A DNA stretch of 48,979 nucleotides. Origin: Alphaproteobacteria bacterium (GTDB taxonomy: Bacteria; Pseudomonadota; Alphaproteobacteria; Bin95). The notes below the pieces were generated by a model. It saw only the letters and a program-made list of their open reading frames with translations. It made no database searches and was not told the DNA's origin. Location: NCBI GenBank assembly GCA_022822125.1, contig JAJECF010000072.1, positions 1 to 48,979 of the forward strand, in the 5' to 3' direction. A program made the translations under genes and the position numbers. Positions 28,638 to 36,663 of this stretch are shown piece after piece; positions within the stretch are counted from its first letter, which is position 1; every line of letters starts with the position of its first letter.

Positions 28638-29411
28638 ATGGCCGATCTGGCGCAACGCTTGTGGGAGGCCCGGCGGGGCGGAACCCTGGTCGAGACGGCG
28701 GCGCGGCGGGCGCTCGCCGGTCTGGAAGACGCCTACCGGGTGCAGAGCGAAGCGGTGCGCGCCTCCGGCCATGCGCGCGCCGGCTGGAAGGTCGGATCGA
28801 CCAGCGCCGAAGCCCGGCGGAAGCTCGGCACCGACCGGCCCGGCGCCGGCGCGCTGCTCGAACCCTTCTGCTTCGGGGATGGCGCGGAGGTGCCCGTCTT
28901 CGCCGCGCATGCGCCCGCTGTGGAGGGCGAGTTCGTCTTCGTCATGGGCGAAGGCCTGGCGCCGCGCGAGGCGCCGTTCGAGCGTGAAGAGGTCATGGAC
29001 GCGGTCATGGGCGTGGCGGGCGGCATCGAGGTTGTCGGCTCGCGCTTCGAGGGCGGGCTCGCGGGGCTCGGACGGGAGGGCGTCACGGCCGATTTCGGCG
29101 CCAATATCGCCTTCGTCGAGGGCGAGATGCGGCCCGACTGGCGCGACCGGGACCTGCGCGACGCCCGCGTGGCGATCTCTGTGGACGGCGAGACGCTGGC
29201 CCGGGGCACGGGATCGCTGGCGCTGGGCGACCCGGCGCTGGTGCTGCTCTGGCTCGCCAACCATCTGCGCGAGCGGGGCGACGGCCTGCGCGCCGGCGAC
29301 CGCGTGACCACCGGCACCTGCACTGGTGTCGCCGCCATCCGGCCCGGCGCGCGGGTCCTGGCGGATTTCGGCCCTCTCGGCCTAGTCGGTTTCACCGCCG
29401 TTCCGGCTTAG
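28638..29411 (+). CDS. 2-keto-4-pentenoate hydratase / FAH-fold family protein
   Basis: A 257-residue protein of the hydratase-decarboxylase branch of the fumarylacetoacetase fold, like MhpD. These enzymes add water to 2-hydroxypenta-2,4-dienoates in meta-cleavage of aromatics. Visible: ARAGWKVGSTSAEARRKLG, EGEFVFVMGEGL with metal-binding Glu residues, GGIEVVGSRFEGG, FGANIAFVEG and the C-terminal RVTTGTCTGVAAIRPGARVLADFGPLG. It diverges from the LLM gene. No ring-cleavage dioxygenase or aldolase is adjacent, so its pathway is open. Confidence 0.85.
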   Translation: MADLAQRLWEARRGGTLVETAARRALAGLEDAYRVQSEAVRASGHARAGWKVGSTSAEARRKLGTDRPGAGALLEPFCFGDGAEVPVFAAHAPAVEGEFVFVMGEGLAPREAPFEREEVMDAVMGVAGGIEVVGSRFEGGLAGLGREGVTADFGANIAFVEGEMRPDWRDRDLRDARVAISVDGETLARGTGSLALGDPALVLLWLANHLRERGDGLRAGDRVTTGTCTGVAAIRPGARVLADFGPLGLVGFTAVPA

Positions 29412-29443
29412 GGGCACGAGATCGGACTACAGGGCTGTTACGA

Positions 29444-29485
29444 TTGATTTTGACACGGATTCCGTGTAAAATGGAATCCGTGTCA
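29444..29485 (+). promoter_or_regulatory. Promoter and perfect palindromic operator of the second PIN pair
   Basis: TTGATT (29444-29449) and TAAAAT (29467-29472) are spaced by 17 bases. Perfect 13-base arms TGACACGGATTCC (29451-29463) and GGAATCCGTGTCA (29473-29485) enclose the -10, so a bound antitoxin would block RNA polymerase. A GGAGG site at 29488-29492 precedes the antitoxin ATG at 29500. Confidence 0.85.
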
Positions 29486-29499
29486 CTGGAGGCCTTGAG

Positions 29500-29727
29500 A
29501 TGAACCTCACGATCTCTATAGACGACGACATTCTCGAACACGCCCGGATCAGGGCAATTCGGGAAAGGACGTCCGTGAATGCAGTCGTACGGGAATATCT
29601 GCACGCCTACGCAGGCGTCGATCGCCAACGAACCGAAGCCTGCGATTCACTGTTGACCCTGTCGCAAACGAGCGGTTCCCGGCGCGGTGGCGCAGTCTGG
29701 ACGCGCAGCGAGCTCCATGAGCGTTGA
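29500..29727 (+). CDS. Antitoxin, ribbon-helix-helix/VapB-like
   Basis: A 75-residue protein starting MNLTISIDDDILEHARIRAIRERTSVNAVVREYLHAY, a typical ribbon-helix-helix: a short beta strand (NLTISID) followed by two helices. It should bind the perfect palindrome in its promoter and neutralise the PIN toxin. The C-terminal part (about 30 residues, ending SRRGGAVWTRSELHER) would contact the toxin. It overlaps the toxin start by 11 bases. Confidence 0.85.
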   Translation: MNLTISIDDDILEHARIRAIRERTSVNAVVREYLHAYAGVDRQRTEACDSLLTLSQTSGSRRGGAVWTRSELHER

Positions 29728-30142
29728 GTGGAAATTCGTCGACACGAACGTGCTGGTCTACCTGTTCGATGCCGATGCGCCGGACAAACGAGCGCGCGCG
29801 CAGGAACTCGTGCGCAAAGAGAGGGACTGCATCGTGTTGAGCATTCAAGTCCTCGGCGAATTCTATGTGACGGTAACGCGGAAATTCGCAGAGTCGCTAA
29901 GCCACGAAACGGCGGCCCGGGCCGTAGATGCGTTCAGCCGGTTTCGTGTCCAGCCGATTCATCCGGAGACGGTGAGCGCTGCTATCCGTCGAAGCCGCTC
30001 GACAATGCTGTCTTACTGGGATGCCTTGATCGTCGAGGCGGCGTTGAACGCCGGAGCAGGTGTGCTCTTTACCGAGGACCTTCAGGACGGCCGGCGGATC
30101 GAAGGCTTGCAGATCGTCAACCCTTTCCGAAGCGGCGGCTGA
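29717..30142 (+). CDS. PIN-domain toxin (VapC-like ribonuclease)
   Basis: A 141-residue PIN-domain protein with an intact acidic set: Asp9 (FVDTNVLVYLFD), Glu48 (VLGEFYV), Asp102 (YWDALIVEAAL) and Asp121/Asp124 (LFTEDLQDG). Likely an RNase that halts translation when free of its antitoxin. I start it at ATG 29717, which begins MSVEWKFVDTN; a longer in-frame start would add ten unlikely residues. It overlaps the antitoxin by 11 bases and ends 67 bases before the CoA transferase gene. Confidence 0.9.
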   Translation: MSVEWKFVDTNVLVYLFDADAPDKRARAQELVRKERDCIVLSIQVLGEFYVTVTRKFAESLSHETAARAVDAFSRFRVQPIHPETVSAAIRRSRSTMLSYWDALIVEAALNAGAGVLFTEDLQDGRRIEGLQIVNPFRSGG

Positions 30143-30209
30143 ACAGTGCGCAGAAGATACGACTGCTGAATCCGGCGCCTCCGCAAATCGAAGCGACCTG
30201 GATGCAGGC

Positions 30210-31766
30210 ATGACCAAGATCGTGACGGCTGCGGAGGCGACGGCGCTGGTGCCGTCCGGCGCGGTGCTGGGCGTCGACGGATTCGTCGGCTCCGTCTGCC
30301 CGGAGGAACTGCTGCTTTCTCTGGAAGCGCGCTTCCTGGAGACCGGGGAGCCGCGAGACATGACCGTCATCGCCTCCACCGGCTCCGGCGATACGCGCGG
30401 GCGCGGCCTCGACCGCCTGCGCCATGACGGGATGATCCGCCGGCTGGTCACCTCCTATCTCAACCTCAACCGGATGCTCCAGCGCCGGCTGATCGACAAT
30501 GAGATCGAAGGCTACCTGCTGCCGCTCGGCGTCATCGTGCAGCTTTACCGGGAAATTGCTGCCGGGCGTCCCGGCCTCGTGACCCATGTCGGCCTCGGCA
30601 CCTTCGTCGATCCGGAGCATGGCGGCGGCAGGGTGAATGCGCGCACCGTCGAGGACTATGTCGAGCGGGTGCGGCTCAGCAGCCGCGACTGGCTGTTTTA
30701 CCCCTCCATGCGGCTCGACGCCGGCCTGCTGCGCGGCACGACGGCGGACCCGGACGGCAACATTTCCATGGAGCGCGAGATCGGCACCTTCCAGGGGCCG
30801 AGCTTCGCGCAGGCGGTGCGGAACTCGGGCGGCGTCGTGCTGGCGCAGGTCGAGCGCATCGCGGAACGCGGCTCGCTCGATCCGAGGCGCGTGGTGATTC
30901 CGGGTCATCTGGTGGACCGGGTCGTGGTCGCGCGGCCGGAGAACCATCCGCAGACCTTCGCGACCGCCTACGACCCGGTGTTTTCGGGCGAGGTGCGCGC
31001 GGATATGAGCGCGCGCCCGCCGCAGCCCCTGTCCGTCAAGAAGGTCATCGGGCGGCGGGCGGCGATGGAGCTCCGCCGGGGCGATGTGGTCAATCTCGGC
31101 GTGGGCGCGCCCGAATATGTGGCGACGGTGGCGGGCGAGGAGGGCTGCGGCGACGCCTTCACACTCACGGTCGAATCCGGCGCGACGGGCGGTTACCCGG
31201 CTTACGGGCTTTCCTTCGGCGCGGCGATCAATCCGAGTTCGGTGATCGACAATACCTACCAGTTCGACTTCTACGACGGCGGCGGGCTGGACATCACCTT
31301 CGTCGGCATGGCGGAGCTGGACGGGGCCGGCAATGTCAATGTGTCGAAGCTCAAGAGCCGCATTCCCGGCATAGGCGGCTTCTTCAATGTGACGCAGGGG
31401 GCGAAGCGGGTCGTGTTCTGCGGCCAGTTCACGGCGGGCGAGGCCGATATCCGCGCGGGCGGCGGCCGCCTCGACATTCGCCGCGACGGCAAGCCGGTCA
31501 AGTTCGTCGAGGCGGTGGAGCAGGTAAGCTTCAACGCCCGCGCCGGCCTCGCGCGCGGGCAGTCGATCATGGCGGTGACGGAGCGCTGCGTCTTCCGCAT
31601 CGAGGAGGCCGGGCCGGTGCTGGTCGAAATTGCGCCCGGCGTCGATCTCGAGCGCGACGTGCTGGCGCGCATGGCCTTCCGACCCCGCATCGCCGACGAT
31701 CTCCGCAAAATGCCGGCGGCGCTGTTCCGCGATGAGCCGATGGGGCTGGCGGCGCGGCTCTCCTGA
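30210..31766 (+). CDS. Class I CoA transferase (acyl-CoA:acetate/3-keto-acid type)
   Basis: A 518-residue protein fusing the alpha and beta parts of a class I CoA transferase, as in YdiF/propionate CoA-transferase. It moves CoA from an acyl-CoA to a free acid through a glutamyl-CoA intermediate. The alpha part starts MTKIVTAAEATALVPSGAVLGVDGFVGS; the catalytic Glu is probably Glu322 in LTVESGATGGYPAYG; the beta part continues with FDFYDGGGLDITFVGMAELDGAGNVNVS and FCGQFTAGEADI. I chose ATG 30210, where the family N-terminus begins; upstream sequence overlaps the toxin gene. Substrate pair unknown. Confidence 0.9.
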   Translation: MTKIVTAAEATALVPSGAVLGVDGFVGSVCPEELLLSLEARFLETGEPRDMTVIASTGSGDTRGRGLDRLRHDGMIRRLVTSYLNLNRMLQRRLIDNEIEGYLLPLGVIVQLYREIAAGRPGLVTHVGLGTFVDPEHGGGRVNARTVEDYVERVRLSSRDWLFYPSMRLDAGLLRGTTADPDGNISMEREIGTFQGPSFAQAVRNSGGVVLAQVERIAERGSLDPRRVVIPGHLVDRVVVARPENHPQTFATAYDPVFSGEVRADMSARPPQPLSVKKVIGRRAAMELRRGDVVNLGVGAPEYVATVAGEEGCGDAFTLTVESGATGGYPAYGLSFGAAINPSSVIDNTYQFDFYDGGGLDITFVGMAELDGAGNVNVSKLKSRIPGIGGFFNVTQGAKRVVFCGQFTAGEADIRAGGGRLDIRRDGKPVKFVEAVEQVSFNARAGLARGQSIMAVTERCVFRIEEAGPVLVEIAPGVDLERDVLARMAFRPRIADDLRKMPAALFRDEPMGLAARLS

Positions 31767-31858
31767 CGAGAGGAGAACCGCGTTATCGAGGCCCCGGATC
31801 GCCCTTACGAGCGCCCGGGGCGACGATTTCGGATCGATCGGTTGGAAACAGGCAGCGG

Positions 31859-32200
31859 CCCTTCGACAAGCTCAGGACAGGCTCCTTCGATACGCGACTG
31901 CTGGCGCAGCCGCTACTCAGGGTGAGGAAGGGGAGGCGACTGCTGGCGCAGCCGCTACTCAGGGTGAGGAAGGAGAGGCGACTGCTGGCGCAGCCGCTAT
32001 TCAGGGTGAGGAAGGGGAGGCGACTGCTGGCGCAGCCGCTACTCAGGGTGAGCGGTGGCAGTGGCGCGCATCCCTCATCCTGAGTAGCCGCGAAGCGGCG
32101 TATCGAAGGAAGCCTGTCGAAGGGCCACCACCCCTCTTTCCTCATCCTGAGTAGCGGCGTCAGCCGCGTATCGAAGGAAGCCTGTCCCGAGCTTGTCGAA
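31859..32200. repeat. Cluster of dispersed repeats with a 42-bp tandem array
   Basis: The 480-base gap between the CoA transferase and the TRAP permease holds only repeats. A copy of the dispersed family begins at 31859 (CTTCGACAAGCTCAGGACAGG). Its second half is then repeated in tandem with a 42-base period from 31894 (31894, 31936, 31978, and a fourth, partial copy from 32020 to about 32055). Each unit has GCGACTGCTGGCGCAGCCGC then TACTCAGGGTGAGGAAG. Two further copies in the other orientation are at 32073-32126 and 32141-32200. Differences between units are few, so the tandem part looks recent. Confidence 0.9.
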
Positions 32201-32246
32201 GTGGACGGCCGGACTTCCTTCCGTTTCAGCCTGAAGGGCCCCCGCT

Positions 32247-33563
32247 CTATGCCGTGATGTTCTGGATCATCAGCCGCGGCAGCCAGAGCACGATGCCGGG
32301 GAAGGCGACGAGCACGGCGACGGTGATGATGTCCGCCACGAAGAACGGCCAGATTCCCTTGAAGACGTCCTCAAGCGGAATATCCGGACGCACGCCGTTG
32401 ACCACGAAGCAGTTGAGCCCGATGGGCGGCGTGACCAGGCAGACCTCCACCATCTTGACGATGATGATGCCGAACCACACGGGGTCGTAGCCGAGCGCCG
32501 TGACCGCCGGATAAACGACCGGCAGGGTCAGCAGCAGCATCCCGATGCCGTCCATGAACATGCCGAGCACGACATAGGCGAGCAGGATCAGGATCATCAC
32601 GACGATGGGAGGCACATCGAGGCCGACGACGAAATTGGCGAATGCCTCCGGCAGGCCCGAGAAGCCGAGGAACCGCACATAGATCAGGATCGACCAGATG
32701 ATCGTGAAGATGAAGACCGTAAGCTTCGCGGTCTCCATCAGCGATTCGCGAAGATTGGAGAGCCCCATATTCTTCTTGGCGAGCGCAATCAGGAAGATCA
32801 CGAAGGCGGCGACCCCGCCGACTTCCGTGGGCGTCATCCAGCCGGTGTAGATGCCGCCCAGGATGATGACGATCACGAAGAAGATACCGGAAGCGCCGCC
32901 GAGAGACCGGATCCTTTCCGCCAAAGGAACGGCGGAAACAGGCGCACCCAGCGAAGGGTTCAACTTGCAGCGAAAAACGATCAACGCTGCGTAAATTATT
33001 GCGGAAAGAGCGCCAGGAATAAAGCCCGCAAGCAAGAGGGCTCCAACCGACTCCTCGACGATGATGGCGTAGATCACCAGAATGGCGCTTGGCGGAATGA
33101 GCGAAGCCAGCGTGCCGCCGGCTGCAACCACGCCTGCGGCGAGGCTTCGATCATAGCCGTATTTCAGCATTTCGGGAATGGCGACCCGGCTGAACACGGC
33201 TGCGGTCGCCGTCGAGGCTCCAGAAACCGCTGCGAAGCCGGCGGTGGCGAACACGGTTGCGACGGCCAGCCCGCCCGGCAATGTGCCAAGCCAGCAACGC
33301 GCCGCGTAGAACGCGCTCTGCGTCAGCCCGGCATAGAAAGCCAGAAAGCCGATGAGGATGAACATCGGCAACACGGAGAGCGTGACATGGCTGACCTCGG
33401 AATGTGCCAGCAATCCGGCAAGGCCGGCGCCGGGGTCGTAACCCCGCAGCCAGATCAGGCCAATGACGCCTGCGATCCCCGAGGCGTAGGCAACGCGAAC
33501 TCCAAGCACCACCATGCCGATAATGATGGCGACGGACAGCAAACCTGCATTGAACGGATCCAT
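32247..33563 (-). CDS. dctM: TRAP transporter large permease (DctM)
   Basis: A 438-residue inner-membrane protein with about twelve membrane segments and the DctM pattern: GVRVAYASGIAGVIGL, GASTATAAVFSRVAIPEM, GGTLASLIPPSAILVIY, GWMTPTEVGGVAAF and VCLVTPPIGLNCFVVNGVRPD. It carries the sodium-driven uptake of an organic acid delivered by the binding protein. It follows the small subunit by 15 bases. This set, unlike the lone permease at 4269-5633, is complete. Confidence 0.93.
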   Translation of the reverse strand: MDPFNAGLLSVAIIIGMVVLGVRVAYASGIAGVIGLIWLRGYDPGAGLAGLLAHSEVSHVTLSVLPMFILIGFLAFYAGLTQSAFYAARCWLGTLPGGLAVATVFATAGFAAVSGASTATAAVFSRVAIPEMLKYGYDRSLAAGVVAAGGTLASLIPPSAILVIYAIIVEESVGALLLAGFIPGALSAIIYAALIVFRCKLNPSLGAPVSAVPLAERIRSLGGASGIFFVIVIILGGIYTGWMTPTEVGGVAAFVIFLIALAKKNMGLSNLRESLMETAKLTVFIFTIIWSILIYVRFLGFSGLPEAFANFVVGLDVPPIVVMILILLAYVVLGMFMDGIGMLLLTLPVVYPAVTALGYDPVWFGIIIVKMVEVCLVTPPIGLNCFVVNGVRPDIPLEDVFKGIWPFFVADIITVAVLVAFPGIVLWLPRLMIQNITA

Positions 33564-33578
33564 AACCCTTTACCCCCC

Positions 33579-34241
33579 TCAGGCCTGCGAGCCGCCATCA
33601 GGGCGCTCGTCGCGTCCCGACGCTTCCTTGCCCATGACTTCTTCGATTTCCGCCCGCGCATGCGCCGCGGCGTCCAGAATGACAGGCACTGCAACCGGCG
33701 CCTTAGCAGGGTCGAGGAACAGGCGTGCATAGCCCCAGACTTGGATGGCCAGTCGAATGCATAGCAAAACGAGTGCGAATGGAACGACGAATTTGCCGGG
33801 CCAGGTTTGCAGTTGCACATCAATGGTGCTGTCCCCGTCGATATACGCGCGAAGGAAATGTTCCCAGCTCTTGTCGATAATTATCAGGCAATAAATGACG
33901 CCGATGATGACTGCAAAACATTCGCAACCCCACAGAAACCGGCCGCGCATCTTGGAGATCACCAACTCCATGCGAACATGCACACCGAGTCGTTGGGCGT
34001 ATGCCGCGGGCAGGAATGCAAAGATTGCCATATAGACTTCCACCCAGTCGATCGCACCAGGAATCGGGTGGTTGAACAATTTTCGTCCTAACACTTCTGC
34101 AACAACGAAGAACATCAAAGCGAATATCGTTACCGCCGCGAACAGTGTCACGGCGTCTTCGACACGACTCACATGGCGGTCAATCGCCATCAGGGCACCG
34201 TTCCCTGATTTGTTGTTCGTTTCGTTGGAAGTCCCGACCAT
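33579..34241 (-). CDS. dctQ: TRAP transporter small permease (DctQ)
   Basis: A 220-residue protein with four membrane segments, the second with VAEVLGRKLFNHPIPGAIDWVE, the signature of DctQ subunits, and a later VRMELVISKMRGR. The last 45 residues are a hydrophilic, charged tail (AHARAEIEEVMGKEASGRDERPDGG), longer than in many small subunits. Parts of the gene (for example 33840-33900, about 42 percent G+C by my count) are clearly lower in G+C than the rest of the window, which may mark transfer. It lies between the terminator after dctP and dctM. Confidence 0.9.
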   Translation of the reverse strand: MVGTSNETNNKSGNGALMAIDRHVSRVEDAVTLFAAVTIFALMFFVVAEVLGRKLFNHPIPGAIDWVEVYMAIFAFLPAAYAQRLGVHVRMELVISKMRGRFLWGCECFAVIIGVIYCLIIIDKSWEHFLRAYIDGDSTIDVQLQTWPGKFVVPFALVLLCIRLAIQVWGYARLFLDPAKAPVAVPVILDAAAHARAEIEEVMGKEASGRDERPDGGSQA

Positions 34242-34281
34242 CGCAGTGTTTGCCTTCCGCCCATTACCTTGAGAAAGTTAA

Positions 34282-34320
34282 TCAAAGAAACGGGGCCGTC
34301 TCCGGAAAGAAGCGGCCCCG
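34282..34320 (-). terminator. Intrinsic terminator between dctP and dctQ
   Basis: Read on the minus strand, CGGGGCCG (34313-34320) pairs with CGGCCCCG (34291-34298) and is followed by TTTCTTTGAT. It lies 20 bases after the dctP stop. Partial read-through would give much binding protein and little permease. Confidence 0.8.
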
Positions 34321-34340
34321 CATAGTCATCGGCTCCGGCG

Positions 34341-35375
34341 TTATGACGCCGCGTTGTGTACGCCAGCACGCTCCAGAACGAAGTCAAGCAGTTCCTGGGA
34401 CGGGATCTTGCCCGCCCACTTCGCTACCCATTCGTTCCAGACCGGCTCTGCGCCGACCGCCTTGAGCTGGTCATGCTGTTCCTTCGAGAACTTCACCACC
34501 TGCATCTGCTTGTGGTAAATCGGAATCCACTTCTCGTCAGCCTTCTTGTAGGCCGCGATCAGCGCATTGTAGGAGTTCCACTTCAGGTCCGAATCGAAGA
34601 GCGCCCGATGTTCATCGGACAAGGCGTTGTAGGCGCCGACATTCATCACGATAGGGCAGTTAACCGCACCCAGCGCCATGCCTTCCGTGAACCATTTCCC
34701 GACCTCGTTCAGCCTGTAGGCGCCGAAGGTGTAACTGTACGGGAAGGAGATCGCCTGGACGATTCCGCGCTCCAGAGCCGTATAGGTTTCCGGAGCAGGC
34801 ATCGTAGTCGGAACGGCGCCCAGCTTGCGCATGGCATCGCCGATGCCGCCCAGCGCGCGCACGCGCATGCCCTCGAAGTCCGAGGCGTCCTTCGGGGCGT
34901 CGCCGACGCCCATGAACTCATACTGCGGCAGGATGCCCGAGAAGATGGGGATGGCGTTCCAGCGCTTCATCTCCTTCTTCCACTCCGGGTGGCTGTAGAA
35001 GTCTTCATGCACCTTGGCCTGTACGGTCAACTCGGCAACCGGCAGGAACGGCAGGTCGAGCACCGTGCCGGCAGGGTTCTTGCCGGGATGGTAGGAGGTG
35101 CAGAAGTTCGCTGCCTCGTGGCTGCCGATCTTGATGCCGTCCAGATTCTCCTTCGGGGGCGAGATCGCGCCGCCATAGTGAATCTTGATCTTGAAATTGC
35201 CGCCTGTTTTTTCAGCGACATAATCTCGCAAGGCTTCCATGCCGGCGGTGAAGGCGCGCGGCTTGCCCCAGGTCGAGAAGTTCCAGTTCACCTCATCGGC
35301 GGCGGAAGCGGACATGGTAACGCCTCCCACCATGGCCGCTGCGGCGACGCCGCATGCCAGACGAACGATCTTCAT
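34341..35375 (-). CDS. dctP: TRAP transporter substrate-binding protein (DctP family)
   Basis: A 344-residue periplasmic protein with signal peptide MKIVRLACGVAAAAMVGGVT and a cleavage region ending SASAAD. The mature part has WNFSTWGKPRAFTAGMEAL, KIKIHYGGAISPPKENLDGIKIGSHEAANF, FEGMRVRALGGIGDAMRKLGAVPTTMPAPETYTALERGIVQA (containing the ligand-binding Arg region) and NVGAYNALSDEHRALF. ATG 35375 is preceded by AAGGGAG. Ligand unknown; probably a carboxylic acid. Confidence 0.92.
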   Translation of the reverse strand: MKIVRLACGVAAAAMVGGVTMSASAADEVNWNFSTWGKPRAFTAGMEALRDYVAEKTGGNFKIKIHYGGAISPPKENLDGIKIGSHEAANFCTSYHPGKNPAGTVLDLPFLPVAELTVQAKVHEDFYSHPEWKKEMKRWNAIPIFSGILPQYEFMGVGDAPKDASDFEGMRVRALGGIGDAMRKLGAVPTTMPAPETYTALERGIVQAISFPYSYTFGAYRLNEVGKWFTEGMALGAVNCPIVMNVGAYNALSDEHRALFDSDLKWNSYNALIAAYKKADEKWIPIYHKQMQVVKFSKEQHDQLKAVGAEPVWNEWVAKWAGKIPSQELLDFVLERAGVHNAAS

Positions 35376-35603
35376 GTTTGCACTCCCTTGGTCGCTGGCT
35401 GTTTCCCCTCGGGCCGGCAAACAGCGCCAGCCTGATGCTTGAACGGGCCTCTGCCCGCCAATTCCTCACCATAGCAAGAGCGCCCGCAGACTCGCAACCC
35501 GGTCGGCCGGGGGAGCTAGCCGAGAGGCATTGTCAAAAACCGACAGCCTCTTCGGCGAGCGCCAAGCTTGGCAGGCGGGCGGCGGACGGGCTAGCTTTCC
35601 GGC

Positions 35604-36284
35604 ATGAAATCTACGGAAGACCGTGACGCTGCCGCGCGCCTTGCGGCGGTAACGGGCCGCATAGGGGCCGCTGCGGAGGCTGCGGGGCGCGATGCCGCCT
35701 CCGTCCGGCTGGTGGCCGTCTCCAAGCAGCAGCCGGAGGCGCGAATTGCCGGAGCCCTGGAAGCGGGGCACCGGCTCTTCGGCGAGAACCGGGTGCAGGA
35801 AGCGGAGGGACGCTGGCCGGCGCTCAAGGAACGCTACCCCGATATCGCGTTGCATCTGGTCGGTGCGTTGCAGACGAACAAGGTCCGCGCCGCGGCGCGG
35901 CTGTTCGATGCGATAGAGACGCTGGACCGGCCCCGGCTCGCGGCGGCGCTGGCGCGCGAATTCGAGCGAACGGGCAGGGCGCTGCCCTGCTTCGTGCAGG
36001 TCAATACCGGCGGGGAGCCGCAGAAGGGCGGCGTGGCGCCGGCCGCGCTCGATAGCTTCCTCGACGAATGCCGCGCGGAATACGGTCTCGACGTGGTCGG
36101 GCTGATGTGCATTCCGCCCGCCGAAGACCTGCCGGGCCCCCATTTCGCCTTCCTGCGCGAAGCGGCACGGCGCAACGGGCTGGCCGGGCTGTCGATGGGC
36201 ATGAGCGCCGATTTCGAAACCGCGATCCGCTTCGGTGCGACTCATGTGCGGATAGGCAGCGCCGTCTTCGGCGCGCGCGGCTGA
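35604..36284 (+). CDS. PLP homeostasis protein (YggS/PLPBP family)
   Basis: A 226-residue TIM-barrel-like protein that binds pyridoxal phosphate and buffers its level in the cytoplasm. The PLP-binding Lys41 is in LVAVSKQQP; HRLFGENRVQEA, HLVGALQTNKVRAA, CFVQVNTGGEPQKGG, GLMCIPP and LSMGMSADFETAIRFGATHVRIGSAVFG complete the family pattern. ATG 35604 is the natural start. It stands alone between the divergent TRAP operon and the small segment that follows. Confidence 0.93.
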   Translation: MKSTEDRDAAARLAAVTGRIGAAAEAAGRDAASVRLVAVSKQQPEARIAGALEAGHRLFGENRVQEAEGRWPALKERYPDIALHLVGALQTNKVRAAARLFDAIETLDRPRLAAALAREFERTGRALPCFVQVNTGGEPQKGGVAPAALDSFLDECRAEYGLDVVGLMCIPPAEDLPGPHFAFLREAARRNGLAGLSMGMSADFETAIRFGATHVRIGSAVFGARG

Positions 36285-36357
36285 GAGACCGCCGCCGCCG
36301 ATGGACCTGAGGCGTCGGGCCGCTTGTTCGTGTGTATGAAATAATTCCTGAAAATCG

Positions 36358-36385
36358 CTTGATCTGTACCAGTCCATGATAGAAT
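36358..36385 (+). promoter_or_regulatory. Candidate promoter in front of the palindrome and small ORF
   Basis: CTTGAT (36358-36363) and TAGAAT (36380-36385), 16 bases apart, in a stretch (36331-36390) that is richer in A+T than its surroundings. It would transcribe through the 34-base palindrome at 36421 and the small ORF at 36538. Supported only by consensus. Confidence 0.45.
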
Positions 36386-36420
36386 GGGATGAGAGGCGGG
36401 CGGCGTTCGCGGACCGTTCC

Positions 36421-36454
36421 GTCTCCTGCTTCGCACCGGTGCGAAGCAGGAGAC
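36421..36454. repeat. Perfect 34-bp palindrome with no spacer
   Basis: The left half GTCTCCTGCTTCGCACC is followed directly by its exact reverse complement. Both halves are 17 bases with no mismatch. In RNA it would form a long stem with a very small loop; no T-run follows, so it is not an ordinary terminator. In DNA it could be a dimeric regulator or recombinase site. It lies 35 bases after the candidate -10 at 36380. Confidence 0.9.
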
Positions 36455-36537
36455 AGGCGGAGGAAGCGCGTGGCGAAAAGACCCGCTGCACGGGCCGGCA
36501 GCCGGGACAGAACACACGGGATCGGGAGGACAGACCC

Positions 36538-36663
36538 ATGCCGAAGACACGAAGCCGGAAGAGCCGGACGAACTATCCGGAACCCGTGGCCTGTGCAGAC
36601 CTCCTATGCCGGAACAGGCTGCAGGATATGCGCCAGGCGCATGCGGATCATGACATTTCATGA
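36538..36663 (+). CDS. Small ORF of 41 codons, function unknown
   Basis: ATG 36538 is preceded by GGGAGGA with a 7-base gap, an excellent ribosome-binding site. The product starts MPKTRSRKSRTNYPEP, so the N-terminal third is strongly basic, and it has two Cys (VACADLLCRNRLQ); it ends ADHDIS. The C-terminal codons fall within a TGTCATG repeat (36646-36665). I recognise no family. Together with the upstream promoter and palindrome it may form a small regulated unit. The size means that chance is still possible. Confidence 0.4.
   Translation: MPKTRSRKSRTNYPEPVACADLLCRNRLQDMRQAHADHDIS

Noticed and set aside
30060..30209. Upstream start for the CoA transferase
   Set aside because: It would lie inside the PIN toxin gene and adds 50 residues without family match; the known N-terminus starts at 30210.
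31894..32055. The tandem array as a CRISPR
   Set aside because: Units follow each other without unique spacers, the unit is 42 bases and derives from a dispersed repeat, and no cas genes are present.
36421..36454. The palindrome as an intrinsic terminator of the PLP-protein gene
   Set aside because: It is about 140 bases beyond the stop, has no T-run on either strand and lies after a promoter-like sequence.
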